Notes under the pieces: generated by a model | The model's input: the letters and a program-made list of their open reading frames with translations, nothing else | What the model was told of the DNA's origin: nothing | Database searches by the model: none | Source of the DNA: JAHBXL01 sp038247555 | GTDB lineage: Bacteria > Planctomycetota > Phycisphaerae > Phycisphaerales > UBA1924 | DNA length: 40,892 nucleotides | Reading direction: 5' to 3' | Assembly: GCA_038247555.1 (NCBI GenBank) | Contig: JBBRUT010000016.1 | Coordinates: forward strand, 1-40,892 | Made by a program: the position numbers and the translations under genes | Shown here: positions 7,781-17,025 of the stretch, piece by piece | Numbering within the stretch: the first letter of the stretch is position 1 | Layout of the letters: each line of letters starts with the position of its first letter

Positions 7781-10700
7781 TTACGGACAACCTGCGAACC
7801 AAGCTGAGAGGAACGCAAAGATGTCTGCAACTTCGATCTGGCCGGATGCGTCGGCATCAGCGAGGCACATGGGCTCCGTCGGCAGGCCGCCGCCGACGGT
7901 GGGGAGAAGGACAGGGGGCTGCTGAACGGCGATTCGGAACGCGTAGTCCCGGCTCGTGAGCTCCCACGGCGTGGGAATGGGGGACGTGTCCCGTCGTGCG
8001 CCCGGAGTGATCTGGGACTCAAGGCAGGTCACGCCGCAGGCACGCCGCGAGTTGGCGAAGAAGGCGCGCGAGTTGAAGTTGCCTGTGTTGTGCGCGCCGG
8101 CGGCGAGCCAGTAGTTCCGGCCGGGCAGGAGCGACCAGTCGGGCATGTCGAGCTCGAGAAGATAGCCCTGGTACACGGAGCCGTCGATCAATGCGGATTC
8201 GCCCGTCGCGATGGCGCGTGTGGGCGGGGCGGAGAACACCGGACTGCCGAACGGAAGCTTGCAGTCGTTGTCATAGAGCTCGATGAAGCCGTGCACCGGA
8301 TTGCAGTTCGTCCAGATCCACGCCTGGATGAGGCAGATCCGCGCGGGCTCGCAGGTGGTGGTGATGAAGTTGTCGGCGGTGCGGCTGACGCGAGCGCGGT
8401 TGGCGCCCGAAGGGGAGCCGCCTTTGCCGGGTCCCAGGTCGGGTCTGCCGTTGTCCCAGAGAACCTTGCACGATTCGCCGCGGAGCTTGAACGCGAGGTT
8501 CACGCAGCCCACGCAGCACTCTTCGACGGGATCCCACGGCCCGTAGTCAAACTCACCCCACACGCCCGTGGCAACGCCCTCGGATTTTCGCGGGGGAGTG
8601 CCGGCAAGCGCTCGCGGCCCGGAGGCTTCATCGATCGCCCAAAAGGACAGGTCGGTCATCTGGTTGTCGGTCACGCCATAGAACGAAACCCAGTAGGTGC
8701 GGCCGCCTTCGAGCCAGAGGCCTTCCTCACAGAGATCAAAGAAGAAGGTTACAAGGTCGAACCCGTCGCGGCTGGGCGTCACACTGACCACTTCGCCGGC
8801 GGAGAAGGTTGCAATCGGCTCGCCCGCTGGCGCGCCGTCGCAGTCGTTGTAGAACTCGACCCGGGCGCGGCGGATCTGCGCCAGGGAGTCGGTGAGCAGG
8901 TAGCCTGTGAAGCCGTTGATTCGGTGCACCTCGCCGGGCCGGAGATAGAAGTCGTCCGCGGCCTTTGACCCAAGCGGCGCTCCGCCGCCTTGGTGCGAAA
9001 GCTGGCCGTTGGCGGCGGTGCCGTCGAGCGGGGGCTCACCGTTGTCCCAGAAGCACTCGCAGGTATCGGGAACGACATTCATGTTGCAGTCGAGCGTCCC
9101 GCCGCCAACTTCGCAGCTGTCGGGGATGCCGTTGGGCTGGCAGTCGTCGGCGAGGACGGTGATGATCGCGGTGCAGGAATCGCTGAGGCCGCCGCTGTCG
9201 GTAACCGTCAGCGTGACGAGTGTCGCGCCGGGGGCGAAAGGCCCGAGGTTAGAAAGGACGCGGTCGATGTTGAAGCCGTCCTCGGGATCGGAGGAGCCGT
9301 TATCGACCTGGTCGATCGTGATGAACAGGCTGACGCACTCGGCGCGGGCGTCGATCACCACGTCGCGGCATCGGGCGGTGGGGGGGTCGTTCACCGCGTT
9401 CACGGTGATGGTGACCGTCGCGAGGTTGGAGAGTGCCGTCCCGTCGGAAGCGCGATAGGTGAACGAGGTCTGGCCGAAGAAGGCGGGAGTGGGGGTATAG
9501 CTGAACGCACCGCTTGAGGCGAGGTTGAAGGCCGCGGCGTTGGCGGGCGGGGATACCAGCACCGCCGTCAGGCCCTGGCCGTCGGGATCAGAGTCGTTGG
9601 CGAGCACGCCGGTGATCGCCGGGACGTTGAGGGCGAGATCTTCATCGGTCGTGTAGGCATCATCCAGGGCGACGGGTGCATCGTTGACCGGGTTGACGGT
9701 GATGAAGACCGTTGCGAGGTTGGACCGGGCCTGTCCGTCGAAGGCACGGTACGTGAACGTATCGTTGCCATTGAAGTCCGGCGCGGGTGTGTAGGAGAAC
9801 GAGCCGTCTGGGTTGAGGCCGAAGGCCGCGGCGCTGGCGGGGCCGGTGACAAGCTCGGCAAAGAGTTCATCGCCATCGGGGTCGGAGTCGTTGGCGAGAA
9901 TGCCAGTGATCGCCGGGACGCTGAGGGTCAGATCCTCGTCGGTGCTGTAGGCATCGTTGACGGCGATCGGGTTGTCGTTGACGGGGGCGATGTTGATGGT
10001 GACCGTCGCCAGGTTCGACTGTGCGACGCCATCGAACGCGCGATAGGTGAAGGTGTCGACGCCGTTGAAGTTGGGCAACGGCGTGTAGGTGAACGAGCCG
10101 TTGCTGTTGAGAATGAAGGTCTGCGCGTTTCCAGGCCCCGTGGCCAGCTGCGCTGTGAGGGGGTCGCCGTCGGGGTCCGTGTCGTTGAGGAGGACGCCCG
10201 GCGCGGTGACCGTGAGCGTGGTGTCCTCGTTGATGTTGAACGCTTCGTCCATCGCGACCGGGGGATCGTTCACGGGCAGAACACCGATGGTGACCGTCGC
10301 GAGGTTGGAGACGGATGCGCCGTCGAAGGCGCGGTACGTGAACGAATCGGGGCCGTTGTAGTTTGAAACCGGCGTGTAGACGAACGAGCCGTCGGGGTTG
10401 AGCACGAACGACTGCGCACGCATCGGCCCGGTGACGAGCTGGGCGATGAGCGTGTCGCTGTCGATATCGGAATCGTTGAGAAGCACGCCGGGCGTGGCGA
10501 TCGTCAGCGTCGTGTCCTCGTTGGTGGAGTACGAGTCGTTGAGTGCGACCGGCGGATCGTTCACCGGGTTGACCGTGATCATCACCGTCGCGATGTTCGA
10601 GAGCGCGCCATCCGGGTCGCGGGCCTGATAGGTGAAGCTGTCCTGGCCGTTGAAGTTCAGGCTCGGGGTATAGACAAACGAGCCGTCAAGGTTGAGTGTG

Positions 10701-12757
10701 AACGCCTGTGCATTGCCCGGGGCCGATACGAGCACCGCGCTGAGCGGATCGTTCTCGGGGTCGGTGTCGTTGTTGAGGATGCCCGAGATCGCAGGCACGT
10801 TGAGCGAGGTGTCCTCGCTGGTGACGTACGCGTCGTCGAGCGCGACCGGCCCATCGTTGATCGGGAGGACATTCACCGTCACCGTGGCGGGGAGCGAAGG
10901 CCGCATGTCATCGCTCACACGGAACGTGAAGGTCGTGTAGGGTGAGCCTGTCTCGCCGGGGACCGGGCGGAAGACGACACGGTTCATCGGATCGGCCACG
11001 GGCGTCGGGGCGGAGTTGATCGGCTCCAGCGTGCCAAACTGCAGGAGCGTGCCCGCTCCGGGGAGCGAGTTGATCGACGCGGTGACATCGAGGCCTTCGG
11101 GGTCGACGCCTTCGAGCGTGATGGTGACGTCGGTGCTCTCCGGCGTGCTGACGGTCTGAGGCGTCGCTAAGGGCGGGAAGTTGAGCTGGACGGCGATGGA
11201 GAACTCCGAGGTGCTGCCGGGCAGCGCAGTCGGTCCGCCGAGGATCGCGCTCATGTACGGCCCCACGCCGCGAACGAGCGCCGGGGGCAGCTCGGTTGCG
11301 GTCATGGTGATCCACACCAGGCCGGGGTAATCCGCCGGCTGGAAACTAAACAGCAGGTTTCCGGTCGTGCCGGAGGCGTTGGTGGTGACGTCCAATCCGC
11401 CCAGGAAGACCTGCCCCTCGCCAAGCTCGCTCGGATCGGGCTGGCGGTTGATGAACAGTTCAACCCAGTAGGCTGTCAGGGGCTTGGAGTTGAGCACGAA
11501 AGTGACAAAGCCCTCGGGCGTAACCTGAACGACCTCCGCGAAGTTCTGCAGGTTGTTGGGACCGGACTCGATATCGAGGGCATCGTTGATCGTGACGCCC
11601 CGCATGCCGCCGGGGGCAAGATCGATTCCCAGTTCGCCGTTGTCGTAGATGGAGTTGGCGAGGATGGACGTGTCGACGCCGCCGGTGATGATGACGCCGC
11701 AGAGTCCGTTGAATGCGATGATGTTTGATTGGGCTTCGTTGAAGCCAATTCCGAGTGCAGCGCCGATGCGGTGCTCGCCGACGCTCGGGCTCGCGGCGAC
11801 CAGAACGCCGTCGCCCGTGTTGGGCAGCGGGGCGGCACCGGTGATATCCGTGCCGATGTAGTTGCCCGAGACGGTCGACCCGGTCATGGAAGCGCCCTCG
11901 ATCAGGACGCCTGCGCCGGCGTTGCCGGAGATCAGGTTGCGCTCGTTCTGATTGAAGGCGTCGCCAGAGCTGTCGGTGCCGACGATCGTTCGTTCCGCAC
12001 CCGTGATGACGATGCCGCCTCCCAGGTTTGCAAGCGCGAGCAAGCCCGACAGGTCCGTTCCGATGCGGCAGCCGGCGATGGTGTTGTCGCGCCCGCTTGC
12101 GGTTGCGCGGAAGCCATTGCGGCCATTGGCCGAGAGGACGCACCATTCATCTTCATCGTCAGAGCCATCGCCGTTGGTGCCGATGCGGTTGCGGAAGGCG
12201 CCCTGGCGGATCTGCACGCCGTCAGCGCCGTTGGGTCGCGCCAGCAGCCCGAACGGATCGACTCCAAAGTGACAGCCATAGATCCAGCAGCGCTGCGTGA
12301 GAGTCCCTTCGATGATCAACCCCGAGCCGGGGAAGTTGCCAAAGCACAGGCCACGGACCACACAGTCACTGACGGTGATGACCAGGCCGTCACCACTCGC
12401 AAGCGCGTCGCCGTCAAGCTCGATGATCGGCAGGCCCGGCGCGGCGGGCTGCCGCTGCGACCACCCATCGATCGTGATCGGTTGATCCACGATGGGCAGG
12501 GGGGTGAGCAAGGAGATGCGCCAGATGTCCGTCGAGCCGGGGATGTAGCCCGGATCGGTGGTGGGAATGGCGAAGTCGACGGTGTGCGGACCGGTGCTGC
12601 CGCTCGCCGCGGCGAGGGCGGAGCGCAGGGAGCCCTCGCCCCCATCGGCCGTGGTGGTCACGATGAACGCATCGGCACGTGCCTCACCACAGAGGGTGGC
12701 TGCCACACAGAGGACAAGGATCGAACCGAGCCGACGAATACATGCACACAAGCCCAT
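7781..12757 (-). CDS. Giant secreted/surface protein: beta-helix, cadherin/Ig-like repeats, dockerin-like tail
   Basis: A 1658-residue exported protein. Residues 1-29 are a signal peptide (LVLCVAATLCGEARADA). Residues ~30-430 look like a right-handed parallel beta-helix: an opening of the type FIVTTTADGGEGSLRSAL, then many NxI/GxxIxG turns. A divergent Ig-like unit follows, then five regular ~97-residue cadherin/Ig-like repeats (residues ~634-1122), each starting ND.P.A..D.Y.T.ED and containing G.F.YTP...F.G.D.FTYRA.D. A sixth Cys-containing unit is degenerate. Two Cys-rich beta domains, each starting WDNG, precede a one-and-a-half-unit tail with ADIFAFLSAWFAGCP. Such proteins usually mediate adhesion or matrix assembly. 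The tail is shared with two other genes in the window, but here only one half-unit is recognisable. Confidence 0.88.
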   Translation of the reverse strand: MGLCACIRRLGSILVLCVAATLCGEARADAFIVTTTADGGEGSLRSALAAASGSTGPHTVDFAIPTTDPGYIPGSTDIWRISLLTPLPIVDQPITIDGWSQRQPAAPGLPIIELDGDALASGDGLVITVSDCVVRGLCFGNFPGSGLIIEGTLTQRCWIYGCHFGVDPFGLLARPNGADGVQIRQGAFRNRIGTNGDGSDDEDEWCVLSANGRNGFRATASGRDNTIAGCRIGTDLSGLLALANLGGGIVITGAERTIVGTDSSGDAFNQNERNLISGNAGAGVLIEGASMTGSTVSGNYIGTDITGAAPLPNTGDGVLVAASPSVGEHRIGAALGIGFNEAQSNIIAFNGLCGVIITGGVDTSILANSIYDNGELGIDLAPGGMRGVTINDALDIESGPNNLQNFAEVVQVTPEGFVTFVLNSKPLTAYWVELFINRQPDPSELGEGQVFLGGLDVTTNASGTTGNLLFSFQPADYPGLVWITMTATELPPALVRGVGPYMSAILGGPTALPGSTSEFSIAVQLNFPPLATPQTVSTPESTDVTITLEGVDPEGLDVTASINSLPGAGTLLQFGTLEPINSAPTPVADPMNRVVFRPVPGETGSPYTTFTFRVSDDMRPSLPATVTVNVLPINDGPVALDDAYVTSEDTSLNVPAISGILNNDTDPENDPLSAVLVSAPGNAQAFTLNLDGSFVYTPSLNFNGQDSFTYQARDPDGALSNIATVMITVNPVNDPPVALNDSYSTNEDTTLTIATPGVLLNDSDIDSDTLIAQLVTGPMRAQSFVLNPDGSFVYTPVSNYNGPDSFTYRAFDGASVSNLATVTIGVLPVNDPPVAMDEAFNINEDTTLTVTAPGVLLNDTDPDGDPLTAQLATGPGNAQTFILNSNGSFTYTPLPNFNGVDTFTYRAFDGVAQSNLATVTINIAPVNDNPIAVNDAYSTDEDLTLSVPAITGILANDSDPDGDELFAELVTGPASAAAFGLNPDGSFSYTPAPDFNGNDTFTYRAFDGQARSNLATVFITVNPVNDAPVALDDAYTTDEDLALNVPAITGVLANDSDPDGQGLTAVLVSPPANAAAFNLASSGAFSYTPTPAFFGQTSFTYRASDGTALSNLATVTITVNAVNDPPTARCRDVVIDARAECVSLFITIDQVDNGSSDPEDGFNIDRVLSNLGPFAPGATLVTLTVTDSGGLSDSCTAIITVLADDCQPNGIPDSCEVGGGTLDCNMNVVPDTCECFWDNGEPPLDGTAANGQLSHQGGGAPLGSKAADDFYLRPGEVHRINGFTGYLLTDSLAQIRRARVEFYNDCDGAPAGEPIATFSAGEVVSVTPSRDGFDLVTFFFDLCEEGLWLEGGRTYWVSFYGVTDNQMTDLSFWAIDEASGPRALAGTPPRKSEGVATGVWGEFDYGPWDPVEECCVGCVNLAFKLRGESCKVLWDNGRPDLGPGKGGSPSGANRARVSRTADNFITTTCEPARICLIQAWIWTNCNPVHGFIELYDNDCKLPFGSPVFSAPPTRAIATGESALIDGSVYQGYLLELDMPDWSLLPGRNYWLAAGAHNTGNFNSRAFFANSRRACGVTCLESQITPGARRDTSPIPTPWELTSRDYAFRIAVQQPPVLLPTVGGGLPTEPMCLADADASGQIEVADIFAFLSAWFAGCP
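9392..10858 (-). repeat. Five tandem ~291-297 bp repeats encoding cadherin/Ig-like domains
   Basis: On the minus strand each unit begins at an Asn-Asp-x-Pro codon block, at 10858, 10561, 10270, 9979 and 9685. The next, degenerate unit begins at 9391. Spacings are 297, 291, 291, 294 and 294 bp, all whole codons. Units share ED(T/L)xLxV, a Ca-site-like NDxDPDGD, DGSFxYTPxxxFNG and FTYRAxDG. The regular period suggests expansion by in-frame duplication. Confidence 0.9.
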
Positions 12758-13030
12758 GGCCGAAAGCCTCCTGGCAGTGGCTTGCTCAACAAATGCAAAC
12801 CATGCCGCGACGTTTGAGCATCGCGGCGGAACAGATTCCCCCCATTTGGGGGTTATGCAGACATTAGATCATCCCCTGGTTATGGGCACAAGTACCCATC
12901 GGTAAAATAATCCCGTATTTATGGGGTATATACTAACAAAACAGGATCAAATACCAGGGTTTTCGGACCTGCTCGTGCGAAACGGCGCCCTAGGCGGATA
13001 TCGCCGCGGTATCCGCCAAACATCTTGCCC
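12758..13030. promoter_or_regulatory. AT-rich divergent intergenic region
   Basis: This 273-bp region drives the surface-protein gene (left) and the oxoprolinase gene (right). It is visibly AT-richer than its flanks. It contains a CCCCC-ATTT-GGGGG hairpin near 12840, an ATGGG/CCCAT inverted repeat near 12885-12902, and a stretch with TATATAC near 12925. On the minus strand GATCCTGTTTTGTT and GATGGGTACTTGTGC resemble motifs upstream of the 2876-4399 gene. No exact promoter is asserted. Confidence 0.4.
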
Positions 13031-16000
13031 ATGTCCAAACCACAATGGGACATCTGGGTCGACACGGGAGGCACGTTCACCGATGCGGTGGGCGTCTCGC
13101 CCGAGGGTCAAACGGTTCGGGCCAAGGTTCTCAGCACCGGAACTCTTCGCGCACGCGTCGGAGCGGTTGAGTCTGACGGCCGCGTTCGGCTTGAGCATTC
13201 GTGGGGGCCTTGGGCGGAGCTCCCAGACGCCGCGGCGGGGTGGGAACTCGCGGCGGTCCGCGCTGCGAAAGCAGTGGGGGCGGGGGGAGTACAGGCAGGA
13301 GCGACGGCGCGGATTGTTCGGTGGTCCCGCCATTGGGTGGAGCTTGCGGGGAACAGCGCGGCGTTTACGCCCGGAACCGTGGTCGAACTGCGCAGCGGTC
13401 ATGAGGCCCCGATTCTCGCCGCGCGGCTCCTGACACTGACTCCCGCTGGCGCAGCGCTGCCGCCCATCCGTCTTCGACTGGCCACCACGCGCGGCACCAA
13501 CGCGCTGCTGACCGGAGCTGTCTCGCCGACGGCCCTGGTGATTAATCGCGGCCTTGGAGACCTCCTTCGCATCGGCACGCAGCAGCGGGCAGACCTCTTC
13601 GCGCTCGACATTCGCAAAGCTGCTCCGCTGCACGCGGCGGTCATCGAAGTGGCTGGACGGCTGGATGCCACCGGCGCGGAGGTCGAGCCCCTTGGGCTCG
13701 ACGCGGTAAAAGTCGCAGCGCGTGAGGCGGTGTTACGCGGTGTTCGCGATGCCGCGGTGTGCCTGCTGCACGCGGATCTCAACCCGGCGCACGAGGACGC
13801 CGTGGCCGGGGCCCTGCTGGATGCGGGGATGGAGCGTGTGACACGCTCGAGCCGGGTTGCTCCGTTTGTCAAGATTCTGCCGCGAGCAACAACCGCGCTC
13901 GTGAACGCCTGCCTTTCGCCTGTCATCGACGGCTACCTGTCGCGAGTGCGTAACGAGCTGCGTGCGCCGGGCTGTTCGCTGCTGGTGATGACCAGCGCGG
14001 GAGGACTCTCGCAGGGCGAGGATTTCCTTCCCAAGGACAGTCTTCTGTCGGGGCCTGCGGCAGGAGTGGTCGGCGCGGCTCAAGCGGCGGCGGCCGCGGG
14101 ATTTGCGCACGCTGTGTCCTTTGATATGTGGGGCACCAGCACCGATGCGGCTCGGTGGTCCAGGGCGCGGGGCGTGGAGTATGTGTTTGAGCACACGGTG
14201 GGCGCGGCGACGTTGATTGCGCCCGCCGCGGCGGTGGAGACGGTGGCGGCGGGGGGCGGATCGATCTGCTCGTTCCGAGATGGCGCGCTGCGAGTCGGGC
14301 CCGAGAGCGCGGGGGCAAGCCCTGGCCCCGCGTGCTACGGCGCGGGCGGGCCGCTGACGTTGACCGATGTGAATCTGCTCCTGGGTCGCTTGTGTCCCCA
14401 GCGGTTTGTGATCCCGGTGGATCGGGGCGCTGCGGAGCGTGCGGCTGCGACGGTGCTGCGCGATGGCCACGAGCCCGCCGCGAGCCTGGAGCGTGTGCTG
14501 GAAGGGTTCCTGGAGATCGCCGCGGAGCGCATGGCCGGCGCCGTGCAACGGACCTCGACGCGGCGCGGACACGATCTGCGGGGCGCTGCGCTCGTCGCCT
14601 TTGGCGGTGCGGGCGGGCAGCATGCGTGCGCTATCGCGGTGCGGCTGGGTCTGGAAACAGTGCTCGTGCCGCGGGATGCGGGGCTGCTCAGCGCGCGCGG
14701 GCTTGGCGCGGCGGCGGTGGAGCGGTTTGCGCAGCGGCAGGTGCTCGCAACAATTGACGCGATTGATTCGCAGGTTTGCCAGTGGCTCGATGCGCTTGGT
14801 GCGCAGGCCATTGGAGAGCTGGGCGCCGGATTGGAGGGCTCGCGGGCGTCAATCCGTCGACGGATCGCGGCGGTGCGTTTCGCCGGTCAGGAGACAGCGC
14901 TGGAACTCGACCTGCCGGTTGAGGATGCGAACGGTGCGCCGATCAACGCCGTGATGCTTCGATCGCTCTTTGCGCAGCGTCATGCCGAGATCTATGGCTT
15001 TGCCCCGCCCGATGGACGCGAGATCGAGCTGGTGTGGCTGCGGGTCATCGCCGGGGCGGGGCCATCCGACGTTCTCGAAGCAGGGGGTGTAATCGAGGGC
15101 GCTGTCAGGAGGCCGCGCGAGGCGGCAGGCACATCGGCAGCGGCGGCCGTGGGGCCCAGATCGTCGTTGGTGCAACAGGCGTACTTCGGCGGGCAATGGC
15201 TGCCGACGCCGGTGATCGAGCGGGAGCGGTTGTGCGAACGCGATCAAATCCTGGGGCCTGCGATCGTTACGGAGGATCACTGCACCATTGTTGTGGAGCC
15301 GGGCTGGCAGGCGGAGATCAACGCTTGCGGGGACGTCGTGCTCAAACGCGCGGCCGCGGCAGGGTCCGCAGTGCATGTTCGACAGGACAGGGCTGACGAC
15401 CCTGCATCGATCGAACTCTTCACCGCGCGGTTCGAGTCACTCGCGTGCGAGATGGGCGAGATGCTCGCTCGCACGAGCGTGTCGGTGAACGTGAAGGAGC
15501 GGCTGGATTTCTCCTGTGCGCTGCTCGACCCGCGGGGCTGGTTGATCGCGTGTGCGCCGCACGTCCCGGTGCACCTTGGTTCGCTCGGAGTGTGTGTTCG
15601 CGCGGTAACGGGCGTGCTTCCGCTCGCGCCGGGCGACAGCGCGATCACCAATCACCCGGCGCTGGGGGGCTCGCACCTGCCGGATGTCACGGTGGTTACC
15701 GCGGTGCACGACGAACGCGGCACGCTCCTGGGCTATGTCGCCAGCCGCGCCCACCATGCCGAGATGGGAGGCAGAACCCCGGGCTCGATGCCGCCCGACG
15801 CAAGGGCGCTTGCAGAGGAGGGGGTGGTGCTTGCACCGTTTAAGATTGTCGAGGCCGGACGGCCGCGGGAGGAACTGCTTGAGGCTGCGCTGCGCGCGGG
15901 GCCGTATCCGTCGCGCAATGTTGCCGACAACCTTGCGGATGTGCGGGCCGCGCTGGCGGCGAATGCCCGCGGCGCGGCGATGCTGCGATTGCTGGGCGGT

Positions 16001-16960
16001 GAGCACGGCGCGGCCAACCTGCACGCGTTCATGGAGGCGATCCAGTTGCGATCGGAGCGGCTGCTCCGCGCCCGCATCGCCGCGCTTCCTGACGGCCAAG
16101 TATCGATCGACGATGCGATGGATGACGGCTCGCCCGTGCGGGTGCGGATGACGGTTGCGGGTGACGAGATCTCGCTCGATTTCACGGGTTCAGCGCCGGT
16201 GCACCCGGGCAACCTCAACGCGACCCCGGCGATTGTCGCATCGTGCGTGGTGTACGTCATGCGTGTGCTGCTTGGGGCGGGAGAAGGAAGCATGGCCCCG
16301 CTGAACGAAGGGTTGCTGCGACCCGTGCGCCTGATCCTGCCCGAGGGCATGCTGAACCCGCCGTTTGCAGCCAACGCCGACCCTCGCACGCTCCCGGCAG
16401 TCGTCGGCGGAAACGTTGAAACGAGCCAGCGCGTTGTGGATGTGCTGCTGCGGGCGCTGGGGCTGTGTGCATCAAGCCAGGGCACCATGAACAACCTGGT
16501 GTTCGGCGGGATTGGGAACTCCGCCGCGGCCTCGTACTACGAGACGATCTGCGGCGGCGCGGGGGCGGGGCAGGGCTTTGCCGGTGCATCGGCCGTGCAC
16601 ACGCACATGACCAACACGCGGATCACGGACCCCGAGATTCTCGAGCGGCGATACCCGGTGCGTCTGGAACGATTCGCGATTCGTTCCGGTTCCGGCGGCG
16701 GGGGCGAGTTTTGCGGCGGCGAGGGTGTGGAGCGGGTGCTGAGGTTCCTTTCCTCCCAGCGTGTATCGCTGTTGACACAGCGGCGCACCAGCGGCCCACC
16801 GGGGCTGCGGGGCGGCGCGGCCGGTGCCGCGGGCCGCCAGACTCTCACGCGTGCAGACGGGACCGCCGCGACACTGCCTTCCATCGCAGGTTTTGATGCG
16901 CACGCAGGGGATGTGCTGACGATCTGCACGCCCGGCGGGGGCGGATACGGATCGAAGTAG
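13031..16960 (+). CDS. Fused hydantoinase/5-oxoprolinase (HyuA-HyuB)
   Basis: A 1309-residue fusion of HyuA (about residues 1-785) and HyuB (about 795-1309), the layout of ATP-dependent 5-oxoprolinase, which opens 5-oxo-L-proline to glutamate. HyuA begins DIWVDTGGTFTDAV, the ASKHA-type phosphate loop, and has GPAAGVVGA and GGGSICSF further on. The usual FDMGGTSTD motif reads FDMWGTSTD here, with Trp replacing the first Gly. HyuB begins near SIELFTARFESLACEMGEML and includes ERLDFSCALLD, HPALGGSHLPDVTV and GNVETSQRVVD. The length is close to eukaryotic 5-oxoprolinase (~1288). The ATG start follows an alternative TTG two codons earlier; no strong ribosome-binding site is seen. Related hydantoinases and acetone carboxylases share the fold, so the substrate is inferred. 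Confidence 0.9.
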   Translation: MSKPQWDIWVDTGGTFTDAVGVSPEGQTVRAKVLSTGTLRARVGAVESDGRVRLEHSWGPWAELPDAAAGWELAAVRAAKAVGAGGVQAGATARIVRWSRHWVELAGNSAAFTPGTVVELRSGHEAPILAARLLTLTPAGAALPPIRLRLATTRGTNALLTGAVSPTALVINRGLGDLLRIGTQQRADLFALDIRKAAPLHAAVIEVAGRLDATGAEVEPLGLDAVKVAAREAVLRGVRDAAVCLLHADLNPAHEDAVAGALLDAGMERVTRSSRVAPFVKILPRATTALVNACLSPVIDGYLSRVRNELRAPGCSLLVMTSAGGLSQGEDFLPKDSLLSGPAAGVVGAAQAAAAAGFAHAVSFDMWGTSTDAARWSRARGVEYVFEHTVGAATLIAPAAAVETVAAGGGSICSFRDGALRVGPESAGASPGPACYGAGGPLTLTDVNLLLGRLCPQRFVIPVDRGAAERAAATVLRDGHEPAASLERVLEGFLEIAAERMAGAVQRTSTRRGHDLRGAALVAFGGAGGQHACAIAVRLGLETVLVPRDAGLLSARGLGAAAVERFAQRQVLATIDAIDSQVCQWLDALGAQAIGELGAGLEGSRASIRRRIAAVRFAGQETALELDLPVEDANGAPINAVMLRSLFAQRHAEIYGFAPPDGREIELVWLRVIAGAGPSDVLEAGGVIEGAVRRPREAAGTSAAAAVGPRSSLVQQAYFGGQWLPTPVIERERLCERDQILGPAIVTEDHCTIVVEPGWQAEINACGDVVLKRAAAAGSAVHVRQDRADDPASIELFTARFESLACEMGEMLARTSVSVNVKERLDFSCALLDPRGWLIACAPHVPVHLGSLGVCVRAVTGVLPLAPGDSAITNHPALGGSHLPDVTVVTAVHDERGTLLGYVASRAHHAEMGGRTPGSMPPDARALAEEGVVLAPFKIVEAGRPREELLEAALRAGPYPSRNVADNLADVRAALAANARGAAMLRLLGGEHGAANLHAFMEAIQLRSERLLRARIAALPDGQVSIDDAMDDGSPVRVRMTVAGDEISLDFTGSAPVHPGNLNATPAIVASCVVYVMRVLLGAGEGSMAPLNEGLLRPVRLILPEGMLNPPFAANADPRTLPAVVGGNVETSQRVVDVLLRALGLCASSQGTMNNLVFGGIGNSAAASYYETICGGAGAGQGFAGASAVHTHMTNTRITDPEILERRYPVRLERFAIRSGSGGGGEFCGGEGVERVLRFLSSQRVSLLTQRRTSGPPGLRGGAAGAAGRQTLTRADGTAATLPSIAGFDAHAGDVLTICTPGGGGYGSK

Positions 16961-16965
16961 CGCAC

Positions 16966-16993
16966 GAAAAAGGCCCCGATATACATCGGGGCC
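16966..16993 (-). terminator. Terminator between convergent oxoprolinase and SH3-protein genes
   Basis: A 9-bp perfect stem, GGCCCCGAT / ATCGGGGCC, with loop ATAC. On the minus strand it is followed by a T run (complement of GAAAAA at 16966-16971), so it ends the SH3-protein transcript. The stem starts only 11 bp after the oxoprolinase stop and may act in both directions. Confidence 0.8.
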
Positions 16994-17025
16994 CTGTGGG
17001 GCGGGTGTGGTACCAGGATCGGCGA

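Noticed and set aside
9392..10858. CRISPR or IS-type repeats
   Set aside because: The ~291-bp period is whole codons in frame and encodes a known protein-domain pattern.
11729..12817. Plus-strand 362-codon frame inside the giant surface-protein gene
   Set aside because: Antisense shadow of the beta-helix region; no start signal.
12758..13030. Cyclic-di-GMP riboswitch
   Set aside because: The paired-stem and tetraloop-receptor pattern could not be found; only short AT-rich inverted repeats are present.
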